Shown in pieces: positions 10,432 to 20,120 of a DNA stretch of 48,855 nt (positions within the stretch are counted from its first letter, which is position 1; every line of letters begins with the position of its first letter). The notes below the pieces were generated by a model. It searched no databases. It was not told the origin of the DNA and saw only the letters and a list, made by a program, of their open reading frames with translations. Made by a program: the position numbers and the translations under genes. The DNA lies in assembly GCA_032718475.1 (NCBI GenBank), contig JAUCBJ010000397.1, positions 1 through 48,855 of the forward strand, written 5' to 3'. Origin of the DNA: Nemertoderma westbladi (lineage: Eukaryota > Xenacoelomorpha > Nemertodermatida > Nemertodermatidae).

Positions 10432-12056
10432 TCAATGAAGTCTATAGGCTGAATATATTACACAGTAGTTGCTTAGGAAATGGTTCAATGTGGTTAGGCT
10501 TATTACGTAATTACGTTACGTAATTATATTACGTAGTTAGATGCTCATAAATTGCTCAATGTTATACATGTTGTAGTGGTTGTGCTGCCTATTATTAAAT
10601 GTTCAGCGAAAATTATGACATTGTAGAGCCTACATGAATTATATGGGTAATTCTTCTCTCACATTTAAATTTTCTTTAAATAGTAAAACCACATTCACAC
10701 ATTTATATGTACACATATTATATTTACATACACATTAATCACACAATTGGTACAGTAGAAGTAGGAGCTGGTTAAAAAAGTATCTATTATTCGGATATTC
10801 AGTTACACACGATATTTAAAATTTGTTATGAAGTTCCCAGGACATCCATAACTAAAGATGTTAACCGATCGGCTGATGCATTTACTACTGTATACTATGG
10901 GTTCCAGCTGAGTGACTCAGTGCTTCGTTGTAAAAAAAAAGTAAAAGTAAAGTTTTTCTCTTAAGCTTACGCACAAAATCTGACGATATATTACCAGTGC
11001 GGTCCCACCAGAACTATACTCCACCGGCGAGACTGGTAGTCATTTAGCTAAAGAATGTAAGGTTGAGATGCCCCACCGTCTATGGTGTCTATATTGAATA
11101 CCTGTGGTTGAGCTACAGTAGTTTAGATTTAGTCATGACCCACACTGTTCCCTATCTCCTGTTCCTTTAATTATACGGAAATTGTCACCGTATTACCTTT
11201 TTACTGTAATTAATATTGTTATTTTGAAATTGGTTGTAGGGGATGAGGTAAATCGTTTCGAATGATTAGGTAGGCTACTTCCTTAAGAAGTTTCTATAGG
11301 TTTGGTTTTTGTTGATTGCATGGCTCAATTTTATTGTTAACCCAGCAAAGCATCTGAATGTGCTGTTCAGCTCCAATGCAACAGGCCAATTATAGTAATA
11401 GTGATGGTAAGTTATTGTATTGCAGTGGAAATTTGTGGGGGCTGGCCCGCACTTTAATCGATGCGGCGGATTACAAGTTTGTGACTTTGTTTGTGTGAGT
11501 AAGATAATGAGTAACATTTTATAGTTTGACTTCGATTTTAGTAGGGTTTTATTAAATTTGATAATATAATTATTAAGGGGGGGGGGGGGGGGGGGGTAGC
11601 GCATTTTCTGACCAAAAATTCGAATTTTTGAAAATATCCTATCTGATGCAGAATTTAATGCTGAATCCAAATATGGAAACCGTTTTCCCATATCTTGCTT
11701 AGTTTTCGAGATATCTGGGATAGAAGATAATGGCTCCGATATATCACGATATCGGTAAATGCGATGAAGTTTGGGGTTTGCATTCAATTTCTGCAAATTT
11801 CTGTGCTCAGTGGTGCCAATTGGATGCCTCCACGAGAAAGAGCACAAAATTTTAAATTTTATTTTATTTTAAATTTTCAATTTTATTGAAAAGGTATTTT
11901 TTATGATTATTTGACCTACTGATCAGTTTATAAGACAACTTCAAGTCTCCGGAATAAAGACGGGACTCGAATAAGCGACTCTGCGGTCTTTGCGGGATTA
12001 CGCGGAATAGACTTATCGGTCATCGGAGATCTTCAAAATATATAATCTCCAGGTTT
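10432..12056. other. Downstream region, no supported gene
   Basis: The presumed 3' UTR of the galectin-like gene lies at the start. 10503-10545 is a short palindromic run of ACGTAAT units. 11576-11597 is a poly-G run. 11600-11800 reads like a dispersed repeat (CGATATCTCGAAAACTAAG-type text) rather than a gene. Confidence 0.6.
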
Positions 12057-12248
12057 TGGTTAGTGAAACTGTATGCCTGAAATGCTATTGCTTAGTGAAA
12101 CTGTAGGCCTGTAATGCTATTGGTTAGTTAAACTGTAGGCCTGTAATGCTATTGGTTAGTGAAACTGTAGGCCTGTAATGCTATTGGTTAGTGAAACTGT
12201 AGGCCTGTAATGCTATTGGTTAGTGAAACTGTAGGCCTGTAATGCTAT
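12057..12248 (+). repeat. 32-bp minisatellite, 6 copies
   Basis: Six tandem units starting TGGTTAGTGAAACTGTAGGC and ending CTGTAATGCTAT; the first copy is diverged (TGTATGCCTGAAATGC). There are no spacers between units, so this is a minisatellite and not a CRISPR array. Confidence 0.95.
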
Positions 12249-12875
12249 GATAAATTCGTGGAGGGCAAGCATCATAATGAGGTTTAGAAAAAATAATAGC
12301 GTAATCCCTAAATTATAAAATTCCTAGACGAAATTTCCACGGAGGCCTCTTAGATGCAAGACAGAGTGCGCCCTGGATTGTTCCTTTACAATCCAGTTAA
12401 TCTAACAAATCTTTCTTCTATATCTAAAGCTCAAATACTGTATGTATGTATGTATGTTTGTTTGTTCCTCTATCTCTTCCTAAACTACTGGCTCTCGCGA
12501 TATGGGGAAAATGCCGTTGGATTCAGCGTGGTCCTGGGCTCTGTATAAAGTGATTTTCACCGATATGCAGTGAATATTTTCGGTATTTTTAGCACTTTTT
12601 CGGTATTTATTGCAATTCGATTGGTGTCTTTGCTTGAACACAGTTAATAAAAAGCCAGCTATAAGAACAAACAAACGTAGTGTCGTTGGGTCCCTCTCCA
12701 TTCATTATTATTATCCTACAGTACAGTACTACAGTTGAAAGCCTACATTATTACTAAAATTCATTCACCTTGAATTAGTAATAGTAAATTATTTCTTTCA
12801 ATACATCCAACCCTTTTGCTTTCCAGTTCCCGGCACCAATACTGATAGTAAATTAGTACTACATACAGTACAATA
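12249..12875. other. Non-coding, contains a dispersed-repeat copy
   Basis: 12652-12702 (AAACGTAGTGTCGTTGGGTC and flanks) recurs at 47484-47516, and both copies lie beside AAAGCCAGC-type text, so this is a dispersed repeat. A TATG/TTTG microsatellite lies at 12440-12470. No gene seen. Confidence 0.6.
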
Positions 12876-13196
12876 CGGCCCTTATATTCCAAAACCGTGT
12901 ATTTCGATTTTTGACGAAAATGACATATTTATATATTTGGAATCAGAATTTCAAGGCGCATCTTTCTATCCAGGCCCGAAGCTTGAAAATCAAATGCAAA
13001 GAAAATAGTTTGCGACCAAAACCGTGTATCTCGATATTTTTTGAAGCAATTTTTATCAAAACCATTTATCTGAGAAAAATTAACCGAAAAAAACTAACTG
13101 ACCAATAGGATGCAAGATCTCCATGATTATTAATTTATCAAAACAGTGTATCTCTGTTTCGGAAATTCGTTTAATTTATCAAAACCATCTATCTGG

Positions 13197-13416
13197 AGAT
13201 AGACGGTTTTGGACCACCTCTAGAACAAATCTTTCTCAGATAGACGGTTTTGGACCACCTCTAGAACAAATCTTTCTCAGATAGACGGTTTTGGACCACC
13301 TCTAGAACAAATCTTTCTCAGATAGACGGTTTTGGACCACCTCTAGAACAAATCTTTCTCAGATAGACGGTTTTGGACCACCTCTAGAACAAATCTTTCT
13401 CAGATAGACGGTTTTG
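13197..13416 (+). repeat. 41-bp minisatellite, 5.4 copies
   Basis: Perfect tandem copies of AGATAGACGGTTTTGGACCA plus CCTCTAGAACAAATCTTTCTC. The unit begins with the complement of the AACCGTCTATCT phrase just upstream (13183-13195), so the array adjoins its own inverted copy. Confidence 0.95.
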
Positions 13417-13877
13417 ATTACAAATTCAATGTTCAATAAATGTTCTAGAACAATGTTCTGAACAATTCATTTGCAATTGTCGCGGCCAGCTACCGTTTAC
13501 CGGTAGTTAATTCATAAATCAACAATTCAGGCATTAACAAACTACACAAAGCGTTATGATAACATATTGTAAAGTTTCAGTTTAGGTAAACAACCATGAG
13601 AGTTTAGGTAACAAGAGTTTACCAATACTTATAATATTAATAATATTATCATATTACTGTACCATACTGTTTTGTCATCTATAAGTAATTCATCGATCAA
13701 AGAATCAGAACAACAGTTTTTTTAAACACTTTCTTGACTCTTGGTAGCAAGCCAGTTTGTTTATTTTATATAAAGCATAGCACTGATATTCGTGTAAGTA
13801 AACAATGTCTGCCACACGCAAACAATATCCTCTACGGAGGAAGGCTATACCCCCTAATGATTCCAATGCTTCTGGTA

Positions 13878-13972
13878 AATGGTGACGTTGGAGGGGGACA
13901 TACAGAGGGGAGTGTGAGTGGTGATGTTGGAGGGGGACATACAGAGGGGAGTGGGAGTGGTGACGTTGGCGA
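13878..13972 (+). repeat. 39-bp G-rich minisatellite
   Basis: Two and a half units of GGTGACGTTGGAGGGGGACA followed by TACAGAGGGGAGTG.GAGT; directly followed by the TATAAAACCGATCTA array. Confidence 0.9.
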
Positions 13973-14290
13973 CTCATATTTGTATAAAACCGATCTATGT
14001 ACTGTATTAAACTCATATTTGTATAAAACCGATCTACAGTATATATTAAACTCATATTTGTATAAAACCGATCTACAGTATATATTAAACTCATATTTGT
14101 ATAAAACCGATCTATGTATTTTATATATTAAACTCATATTTGTATAAAACCGATCTATGTATTAAACTCATATTTCTATATAACTGATCTACAGTATATA
14201 TTAAACTCATATTTGTATAAAACCGATCTATGTATTTTATATATTAAACTCATATTTGTATAAAACCGATCTATGTATTAAACTATAAAT
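13973..14290 (+). repeat. TATAAAACCGATCTA tandem repeat
   Basis: About nine copies of ACTCATATTTGTATAAAACC followed by GATCTA and a variable TGTATTAA / CAGTATATATTAA tail; unit length is about 35-46 bp. It creates long spurious ORFs on both strands. Confidence 0.9.
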
Positions 14291-14817
14291 TGTATTAAAC
14301 TGATCGTTACATTAAACTGACTGTTCATTTTATTTTATTCCCTTACCACAAATTGTAGTTTATTAGTTAATGGTTTTCAATATTAATGGCAATTATTAAT
14401 TAATAATATAAAAGTTTATATTTAAACATAGAGATAAACGGTTTTGTTAAAAAATAAAATATAAAAGATAGCTGGTTTTGAAGAATAAAAAATGAGTTAG
14501 GCGATTTTGATCCAAAAAAAGTTACATGTTTGCGGCGCAAGTATATTGACCAATACTTGCTATGGTGTACTATCGGTGTACTATGGTGTTTTTAACATAT
14601 TTCCCTTTATTTTCACGCCTTAATTTTGCCTCAGGTGGATTCGGCACATGTGTTTACCCTATATTGAATATTAATATGGAAATTTCCCGAATTAATCCCA
14701 GTAAGAATTTAAAATGAATAACCATAAAAAACCGGAATGGTTTTTGGCCATTTTCTGAAAATGCCAAAAATTGAGATAAAACAATAAAATAGGACATGGG
14801 GTCTATTCCCTCAGATA

Positions 14818-15054
14818 CTACCTAGCATTTAGGGCCACTTGGGCCACTGTTAGTACCCAGGCACTAGGCCCATCAAAAAACACAAAATACCAAATCGATT
14901 TTAGTGCTACATAACCCAACCCAACTACCACAAGAAAAATTGCACCAAACCATACAGTAACTACAGGTTCCGGTAAGTATTGCACGAAATAGGCTATCCC
15001 ATAAATTACGAAAAATATATAGGACATTTTATCCGCCAAATTTTGTCCGGTCAT
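14818..15054 (-). CDS. Small multi-pass membrane ORF, left palindrome arm
   Basis: 78 codons, ATG at 15054. After MTGQNLADK come at least two strongly hydrophobic stretches: SYIFFVIYGIAYFVQYL (about residues 11-27) and WFGAIFLVVVGLGYVAL (about 35-51), then WYFVFFDGPSAWVLT. The part YFVQYLPEPVVTVWF vaguely recalls the first membrane segments of TMEM86/YhhN lysoplasmalogenases, but the match is short and the rest of that family is missing, so I assign no function. The near-identical frame in the other arm starts around MSYIFF, which may be the real start in both. It could be a captured exon of a host gene carried inside a repeat-built element, or chance. Confidence 0.3.
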   Translation of the reverse strand: MTGQNLADKMSYIFFVIYGIAYFVQYLPEPVVTVWFGAIFLVVVGLGYVALKSIWYFVFFDGPSAWVLTVAQVALNAR

Positions 15055-15202
15055 TGTCTTAATTTAGTGGTGCAGTTTTGTTAGGGTAGAGGTGGGGTTC
15101 GTGGCACACTGCTGATGAGGAGAACCACGAATCCCAGGGTTCAGTGTTTAAATCTCCGAAACCCTTTTATTTTTATAAAATTTATTACTTAGACTTACCT
15201 TT

Positions 15203-15421
15203 TTGGCGGACAAAATGTCCTATATATTTTTCGTAATTTATGGGATAGCCTATTTCGTGCAATACTTACCGGAACCTGTAGTTACTGTATGGTTTGGTGC
15301 AATTTTTCTTGTGGTAGTTGGGTTGGGTTATGTAGCACTAAAATCGATTTGGTATTTTGTGTTTTTTGATGTGCCAAGTGCCTGGGTACTAACACTGGCC
15401 CAAGTGGCCCTTAAATGCTAG
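15203..15421 (+). CDS. Small multi-pass membrane ORF, right palindrome arm
   Basis: This is the mirror copy of the ORF at 14818-15054, same protein from ADKMSYIFF to AQVALK with two visible replacements (G to V in FFDGPSA, V to L in LTVAQ) and a different C-terminal end (KC instead of NAR) caused by an indel. The only ATG in frame is that of MSYIFF (15215); the codon at 15203 is TTG. No splice sites or promoter can be assigned. Whether either copy is expressed is unknown. Confidence 0.3.
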   Translation: MADKMSYIFFVIYGIAYFVQYLPEPVVTVWFGAIFLVVVGLGYVALKSIWYFVFFDVPSAWVLTLAQVALKC

Positions 15422-15880
15422 GTAGTATCTGAGGGAATAGACCCCATGTCCTATTTTATTGTTTTAATATTAATATTACAATCCCTCTAAAGTCGTGGTT
15501 GTCAACATCATATAAAAATTGAGATACACGGTTTTGGAATATAAGGGCCGAATAGAGCAACTGGTATGTACAGTATACCTTGCATTTCACCTGCCGGGTC
15601 GTTACGAATGTTACCAGTATATTGCCAATAAAACTCCAAGGCTGTAAGACACAAGTTGGGGGGAGTCAACACCGTCCTTTATATTGATAGAATTATATTG
15701 TATTATTTTTCACTACAGTATATTGTATTGTGTGCTACATTTACACTACACTATCAAGGCGATGGGATGGGGAGTATATTTAATACTTTTATTTGATAAA
15801 ATCAAAAATTTTAATAAACTAAATTTGAGAGCATCAACAGTAGTACCTACTGTATACAGTAGTATAATAGATACTACTGT

Positions 15881-15925
15881 AGACTAGCAAGCCTGGCGCG
15901 CAAAGCGCGCCAGTTTTGCTAGTCT
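15881..15925. repeat. Hairpin-forming palindrome
   Basis: AGACTAGCAA...CTGGCGCGC AAA GCGCGCCAG...TTGCTAGTCT: two complementary stem blocks of 9-10 bp separated by a 2-nt mismatch on each side, with an AAA loop. GC-rich core in AT-rich DNA. Function unknown. Confidence 0.85.
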
Positions 15926-16704
15926 AACAAAAAAGAGAGGATAAGCAAAAACAAATTCACAACTCATACAGTAAGGCCTATGTACCAATAATTTGTATTC
16001 TACTACGTTTCTGTATCTTGCTAATAGCACCAAAAAGTCTATAAAAATAAATTATGCGGATCACTTTCAATTTCATGGTTTTTTCCTTGGCAACGGATTT
16101 TACAAAGCTATCTGTTGACTATTAATTAATTGCTGGGATTTTTATTGATGTAAAATTATGGTTTTGTTCAGAAATGAAAAAATTAGGAAGCTCTCGACCG
16201 GTGGTTAAACCAGCGCTATACGTAACGTCCGTGTATACCGTGTATACGTGACGCTATACGTAACGTCCATTTGAAGAATACCAGGTTATCACTTTTCGGT
16301 CAAAATTTTATTCAATTTTTATATGTGAAGAGTTTGTATTTTTTTAATTACTCCTTATTGTGTGTTTTATGACGCTGATTTCTTTCTTTTAACCTGTATA
16401 CTAATTCGTTTATTATTTTGGTTAGTTTCATCCCTGGGTTTTTAGTGAAAATCTGATAACCTTATATTGTTCACATGAACGCAATAATATGCGAAAAATC
16501 TTCGCTAACATTTAATAGAAATTATTAAAATTCCTTGCAATGAAATTGTATTTATTTTTTTATCACTTACATACTTTGTATATCAGACAATTTTTATATG
16601 TTGTCAATTGTTGCAAGTTACGTTAATATACTGTATATTGGATATTTGTGTGCGTACATACTGGATAATAAGTTATTTGTTGCTCTAATCTGTGTAGCAA
16701 ACAT
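15926..16704. other. Region downstream of the SPPL2 gene
   Basis: Contains the SPPL2 3' UTR. 16207-16270 holds a short repeat of CGCTATACGTAACGTCC (two copies) around GTGTATACCGTGTATACGTG. Otherwise AT-rich without genes. Confidence 0.6.
16551..16556 (-). promoter_or_regulatory. Candidate polyadenylation signal of SPPL2
   Basis: TTTATT on the plus strand is AATAAA on the minus strand, about 150 bp after the stop codon at 16705. It is the first such hexamer downstream. Position is plausible; use is not shown. Confidence 0.45.
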
Positions 16705-18477
16705 CTACGCGAGGCCGTTACCGGCAGGGTCAATAGTTTCAGCGTTACATTCTCCACCTCCTACTCCAACTCTACCATCGCGAGAGGCCGGGGAATCTGC
16801 TCGATACACAATCGTTGATGTTTTTCCTGTCCAGAATTTCTGGAATTCTCCACGTAGAACCGCCACCAGACATACCGACCCAACGCAGGCGGGCACGAGA
16901 TAAAACAGAGCTGGTTGGCCCTTCTTCGTAACCATAGACGCAACGAAAGCCGCAATCAACCCCGCTGTGTACGCCGTAGCGCACACAACGAAGTAAATCG
17001 GGAAGTTGTTTCTAATTTCTTTATCGAAACTCTTGCAGTACACAACCAAAATACCTGGCACTAGGATATCCCCTAAACCGAGCATCGAGATGTGTGACAG
17101 AGCACAGCTGTGGTAAGGCGAGTACATCAACTGAGGTACCTTGAGTAACAGCGGAATGGATTCACCGGAAGTGGAGCCGAATCCAGTAGCAACCTGCTCC
17201 ATGATACTAGGGGTCCCTTCCGCGGTAAACAACGGAGAAATAAACACCATAAAGATGTCGTATACATAGAAAGCGCACAGGAGGATTGCGCACAGCCTAC
17301 AGTTGTCAACTCGCATTGTTTCTAACAAGTTGACACATAGAGCTATTGCTAAGATGTCCTGGAGTATCCAGGCATAATAAGCGTTGCGTTCAACCACCCA
17401 GAACACAACAAAACCAACGCAGCAAACCAAGAGGATTAAATCCAAGAGCATAGTGTAACGCCTAAGGGATGCCACTCGCCACTCAATTGTGGCCCTGGCC
17501 AGTAAGGGACGCAGTAGTGAGAATATGGCTCGAACTGACCCCAAGGCGAATACTCCTATAACTACGTAGATAAAAATATCATAAAAGAAGTAGAGCAACA
17601 GCAATATTGACACCACGCCAATTACCAAGGGAGTCACAAGGGCGGCAGTTATATTGGTTAAGTTTAGTTGAACTCCGCACAATGTGTCGGTAGTCGACGC
17701 AGCAGATATACACGGGTCAGACCTAGGGGTGGGGCTGGTCACAGGAGGTCTGATTGAGGTGGGGGCGGGGCTGCTCACAGGGGGGTCTATTATGTATGGT
17801 GCCGTTGGTGATGTCCTTTGTGTGGAGGGGCTAATGTTGTTGGTGATGACGTCAGGCAAACAACGAACATCCTCAGATATTCTCATTCGCAGAGTAAGTT
17901 TGGTGGGAGGAACAGCGTAAAAAGCACTAAATATAACCGTACCAATGGCCATGATTCCCAACACGAAGATCTGTATATCCCATGAACGGATCTCAGGTGC
18001 GTACAGATTGGCTTTCAAGCTCGAACCTAGTTCCTGAATTGCTTTCAAGTTTTTCGATGAAATTGTAAAAGTCGGTATCTGAAAAACGCTAAATTTTATT
18101 TTATCAGTTACATTTAATTTTCCACAATTAACTAGAATTAAGGCGTTTCCTCCAGCAGCTTTAACATTGGCAGCGCGATCTGCAATTGAACAGTTACTTA
18201 AGCAGCTGACGGCAACGTAAGTTTGGGCCTGTTGGTCTGGAAGGTCTGAGCAACCATCCGTGTCGAGTATAGTAAGATCATTTGTCGGAGTCCCAATTAC
18301 TAGGGGCAACTCTGATCTGTTGGGTTGGTAAATGTCGACACAGACTTCAATGTAGGGTTTATCTGAGGTTTTGACTCGCATAACACCATCAAAAGATTTT
18401 GAGTAAACCAATTGCCATGGCAACATTGTCATGTATATTATGGTAAACAAGGTAAATAGATTGCAGTTAGACGCCAT
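16705..18477 (-). CDS. SPPL2: Signal peptide peptidase-like 2 (SPPL2) intramembrane aspartyl protease, intronless
   Basis: 590 residues in a single open frame, ATG at 18477. Residues 1-25 are a signal peptide. Residues about 60-165 form a protease-associated (PA) lumenal domain with Cys and N-glycosylation sites (NRS, NCS, NVT). A membrane span is at 167-190, then a Ser/Thr/Pro linker (210-255). The C-terminal half carries the nine-span presenilin-type core with all three motifs: YD (Y406-D407), GLGD (catalytic D470) and QPAL (521-524). Length equals SPPL2B-type proteins (about 590), and PA domain plus core separates it from SPP and SPPL3. Known role of the family: cleavage of type II membrane stubs such as TNF-type substrates in endosomes and lysosomes. 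Animal SPPL2 genes usually have many introns; this copy has none, so it may be a retrogene, but the intact motifs argue it is functional. A, B or C subtype cannot be decided. Confidence 0.95.
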   Translation of the reverse strand: MASNCNLFTLFTIIYMTMLPWQLVYSKSFDGVMRVKTSDKPYIEVCVDIYQPNRSELPLVIGTPTNDLTILDTDGCSDLPDQQAQTYVAVSCLSNCSIADRAANVKAAGGNALILVNCGKLNVTDKIKFSVFQIPTFTISSKNLKAIQELGSSLKANLYAPEIRSWDIQIFVLGIMAIGTVIFSAFYAVPPTKLTLRMRISEDVRCLPDVITNNISPSTQRTSPTAPYIIDPPVSSPAPTSIRPPVTSPTPRSDPCISAASTTDTLCGVQLNLTNITAALVTPLVIGVVSILLLLYFFYDIFIYVVIGVFALGSVRAIFSLLRPLLARATIEWRVASLRRYTMLLDLILLVCCVGFVVFWVVERNAYYAWILQDILAIALCVNLLETMRVDNCRLCAILLCAFYVYDIFMVFISPLFTAEGTPSIMEQVATGFGSTSGESIPLLLKVPQLMYSPYHSCALSHISMLGLGDILVPGILVVYCKSFDKEIRNNFPIYFVVCATAYTAGLIAAFVASMVTKKGQPALFYLVPACVGSVCLVAVLRGEFQKFWTGKTSTIVYRADSPASRDGRVGVGGGECNAETIDPAGNGLA

Positions 18478-18717
18478 TGTGAATATAAACTGATCCGTTT
18501 AAGATTTAAAGGTCAATAATAGAGTGTTTTCCGCATCCTTATGTTTCACACATTGATTCCCATTGTTACTCATTTATTAATAATGTAAAATTAATACCGG
18601 TAAACTGGTAAATGCATTAAGTACTATTGAAGAGCTGCCGTAGAGTACAGTATGTAAAATATGTATATCACACAGTACCGAAGACTAATCTTACAATGTT
18701 ACAACTACAGTATCTGA
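18478..18717 (-). promoter_or_regulatory. Upstream region of SPPL2
   Basis: 240 bp between the SPPL2 start codon and the foldback element at 18718. No clear TATA box or other core promoter element at a fixed distance was recognised. Confidence 0.25.
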
Positions 18718-20120
18718 CTACAGTGACGGGTGCTTAGATCGTGGCTTTTCCAGTTAACATTATTCCATTTTGTATAAAACAAGTGATGTGGTTGGAGAAA
18801 CCTGCTAGGGGCGGCTACTAAGCAGCAACCAATCATGTTAATCGTGTTTAACACAGAGTCAATGAGAATGGAATATTGCTAACTTCAAAAAGTTCAGGTT
18901 ACCATTATTCCAAAGTAATCAGATATTACAGTAATTAAGCTGCTAGTGTTGTTAGTCAGTTAGTATTCGAGTAAGCCATAGAATATTAATTATATGGTAC
19001 AATAGGCAGATAGGATTACAATGATGTAAACTGTAAATGAAATATTTATATATAGGCCTAGTTAAGTCTAGGTTTAGGCCTAGTAATAAACATACTGTAC
19101 TTATACAATATCTCATTGAAGTACTTGCCACGTAGGCCTAGTATATTCAATGTGGGCAAAATACAGGCAAACAGGTCTCACATATCGTGTTGCGTTTTAT
19201 TCATACAACGTTTATGATACCAACCACTTTCATCCAAACGGGGTGTAAGTAAATGAAACGCCGTAACGCCGACAACCAGACAACTGACAGCCAACACCGA
19301 CAACCATTATTAAAGCCAATTAATTAAATGTTATGTATTAATTGAGGGAAAGGAACAGGATACAGTGCAGGAAGGTTAGTCTAACCAAAACAAACGAGAG
19401 TTACGAACTCAGGTTACATTTTCATATTTGCTGTTGTTGGGCAGTACTGTAGTCTGGTGGTTGACTGTTGTCGGCGTAGTGTTTACACCTGTGCAAACGC
19501 TACATCATATCCATTCAATTGGTCCAAGGTCTGTCTGTAGCATTCCCAACATGCGAGTAGCAAAAAGAAGTGCTGGCAGGCTGGACAACGTGGAAATGGT
19601 TTAGTTTCGCTGTCGGTTCTCCTTTTATTAATTTTTTGTTTGTGTCTCGATAACATGATAACGCAGAGGTTGTTGTGTACTTCTTATCGCATAAGCAGAT
19701 AAATTACATTCCACTACTTTTTTAATCGTCTCATTACTGCTCCCATGTACTGTAACTACAATGATATACCTTAATAATTTGATTTGCTGTACCTTCTGTT
19801 CTGCCTGACGCCTGACTGCTTTCGGTATAACTTGTACAGTATAATGAAACAGAAAAAGCCAGTCTCAGGGTAGGGGAAGGGCCTAATAGAATAATGAATA
19901 CAGATACTGAGATATGGAATAATGTTAACCTGAACTTTTTCATGTTAGCAATATTCAATTCTAATTGACTCTGTGTTAAACAGGATTAACGTGATTGGTT
20001 GCTGCTTAGTCAGTTAGTAGCAGCCCCTACCGTAGCAGCTTTCTCCAACCACATTACTTGTTTTATACAAAATGGAATAATGTTAACTGGAAAAGCCACG
20101 ATCTAAGCACCAGTGACTAC
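18718..20120. mobile_element. 1.4-kb foldback element
   Basis: Arms 18718-18911 and 19916-20120 are inverted copies; CTTAGATCGTGGCTTTTCCA near 18733 matches the complement around 20090, and both arms include GCAGCAACCAATCA and ACACAGAGTCAAT. The roughly 1-kb centre (18912-19915) has no convincing ORF and contains an AGGCCTA-rich patch (19050-19140). No transposase was seen. It lies 240 bp upstream of SPPL2. Confidence 0.75.

Larger units (their letters stand above)
14778..15465. repeat. Palindrome with 265-bp arms
   Basis: 14778-15041 and 15199-15465 are near-identical inverted copies (outer end AAAACAATAAAATAGGACAT), with about 157 bp of unique spacer. Each arm contains the same 65-codon hydrophobic reading frame pointing toward the outer end. 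Confidence 0.9.
12876..15550. mobile_element. 2.7-kb TIR-bounded composite element
   Basis: Left end CGGCCCTTATATTCCAAAAC is the exact complement of the right end GTTTTGGAATATAAGGGCCG, and the match continues through CGTGTATCTCGA-like text. Both sides are flanked by AATA (12872-12875, 15551-15554), a possible 4-bp target duplication. Inside are a 41-bp array, a 39-bp array, a TATAAAACCGATCTA array and a palindrome with a mirrored ORF. The phrase AAAACCGTGTATCTCGAT and its complement recur through the interior (13018, 13141, 13190, 14440, 15515), which suggests that internal arrays grew from the terminal sequence. No transposase is visible. Confidence 0.75.

Noticed and set aside
10503-10545. 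ACGTAATTACGTTACGTAAT palindromic run as a regulatory site
   Set aside because: Simple alternating sequence without context; no factor can be named from sequence alone.
11275-11847. 190-codon minus-strand ORF
   Set aside because: Contains a poly-Pro from a poly-G run and text typical of a dispersed non-coding repeat; no recognised domain.
12057-13416. CRISPR-like direct repeats (32-bp and 41-bp units)
   Set aside because: Units are head-to-tail without spacers and the DNA is animal; ordinary minisatellites.
13705-14147. ORFs with SLIYTVDRFYTN and NSYLYKTDL repeats
   Set aside because: Products of the TATAAAACCGATCTA tandem array on both strands.
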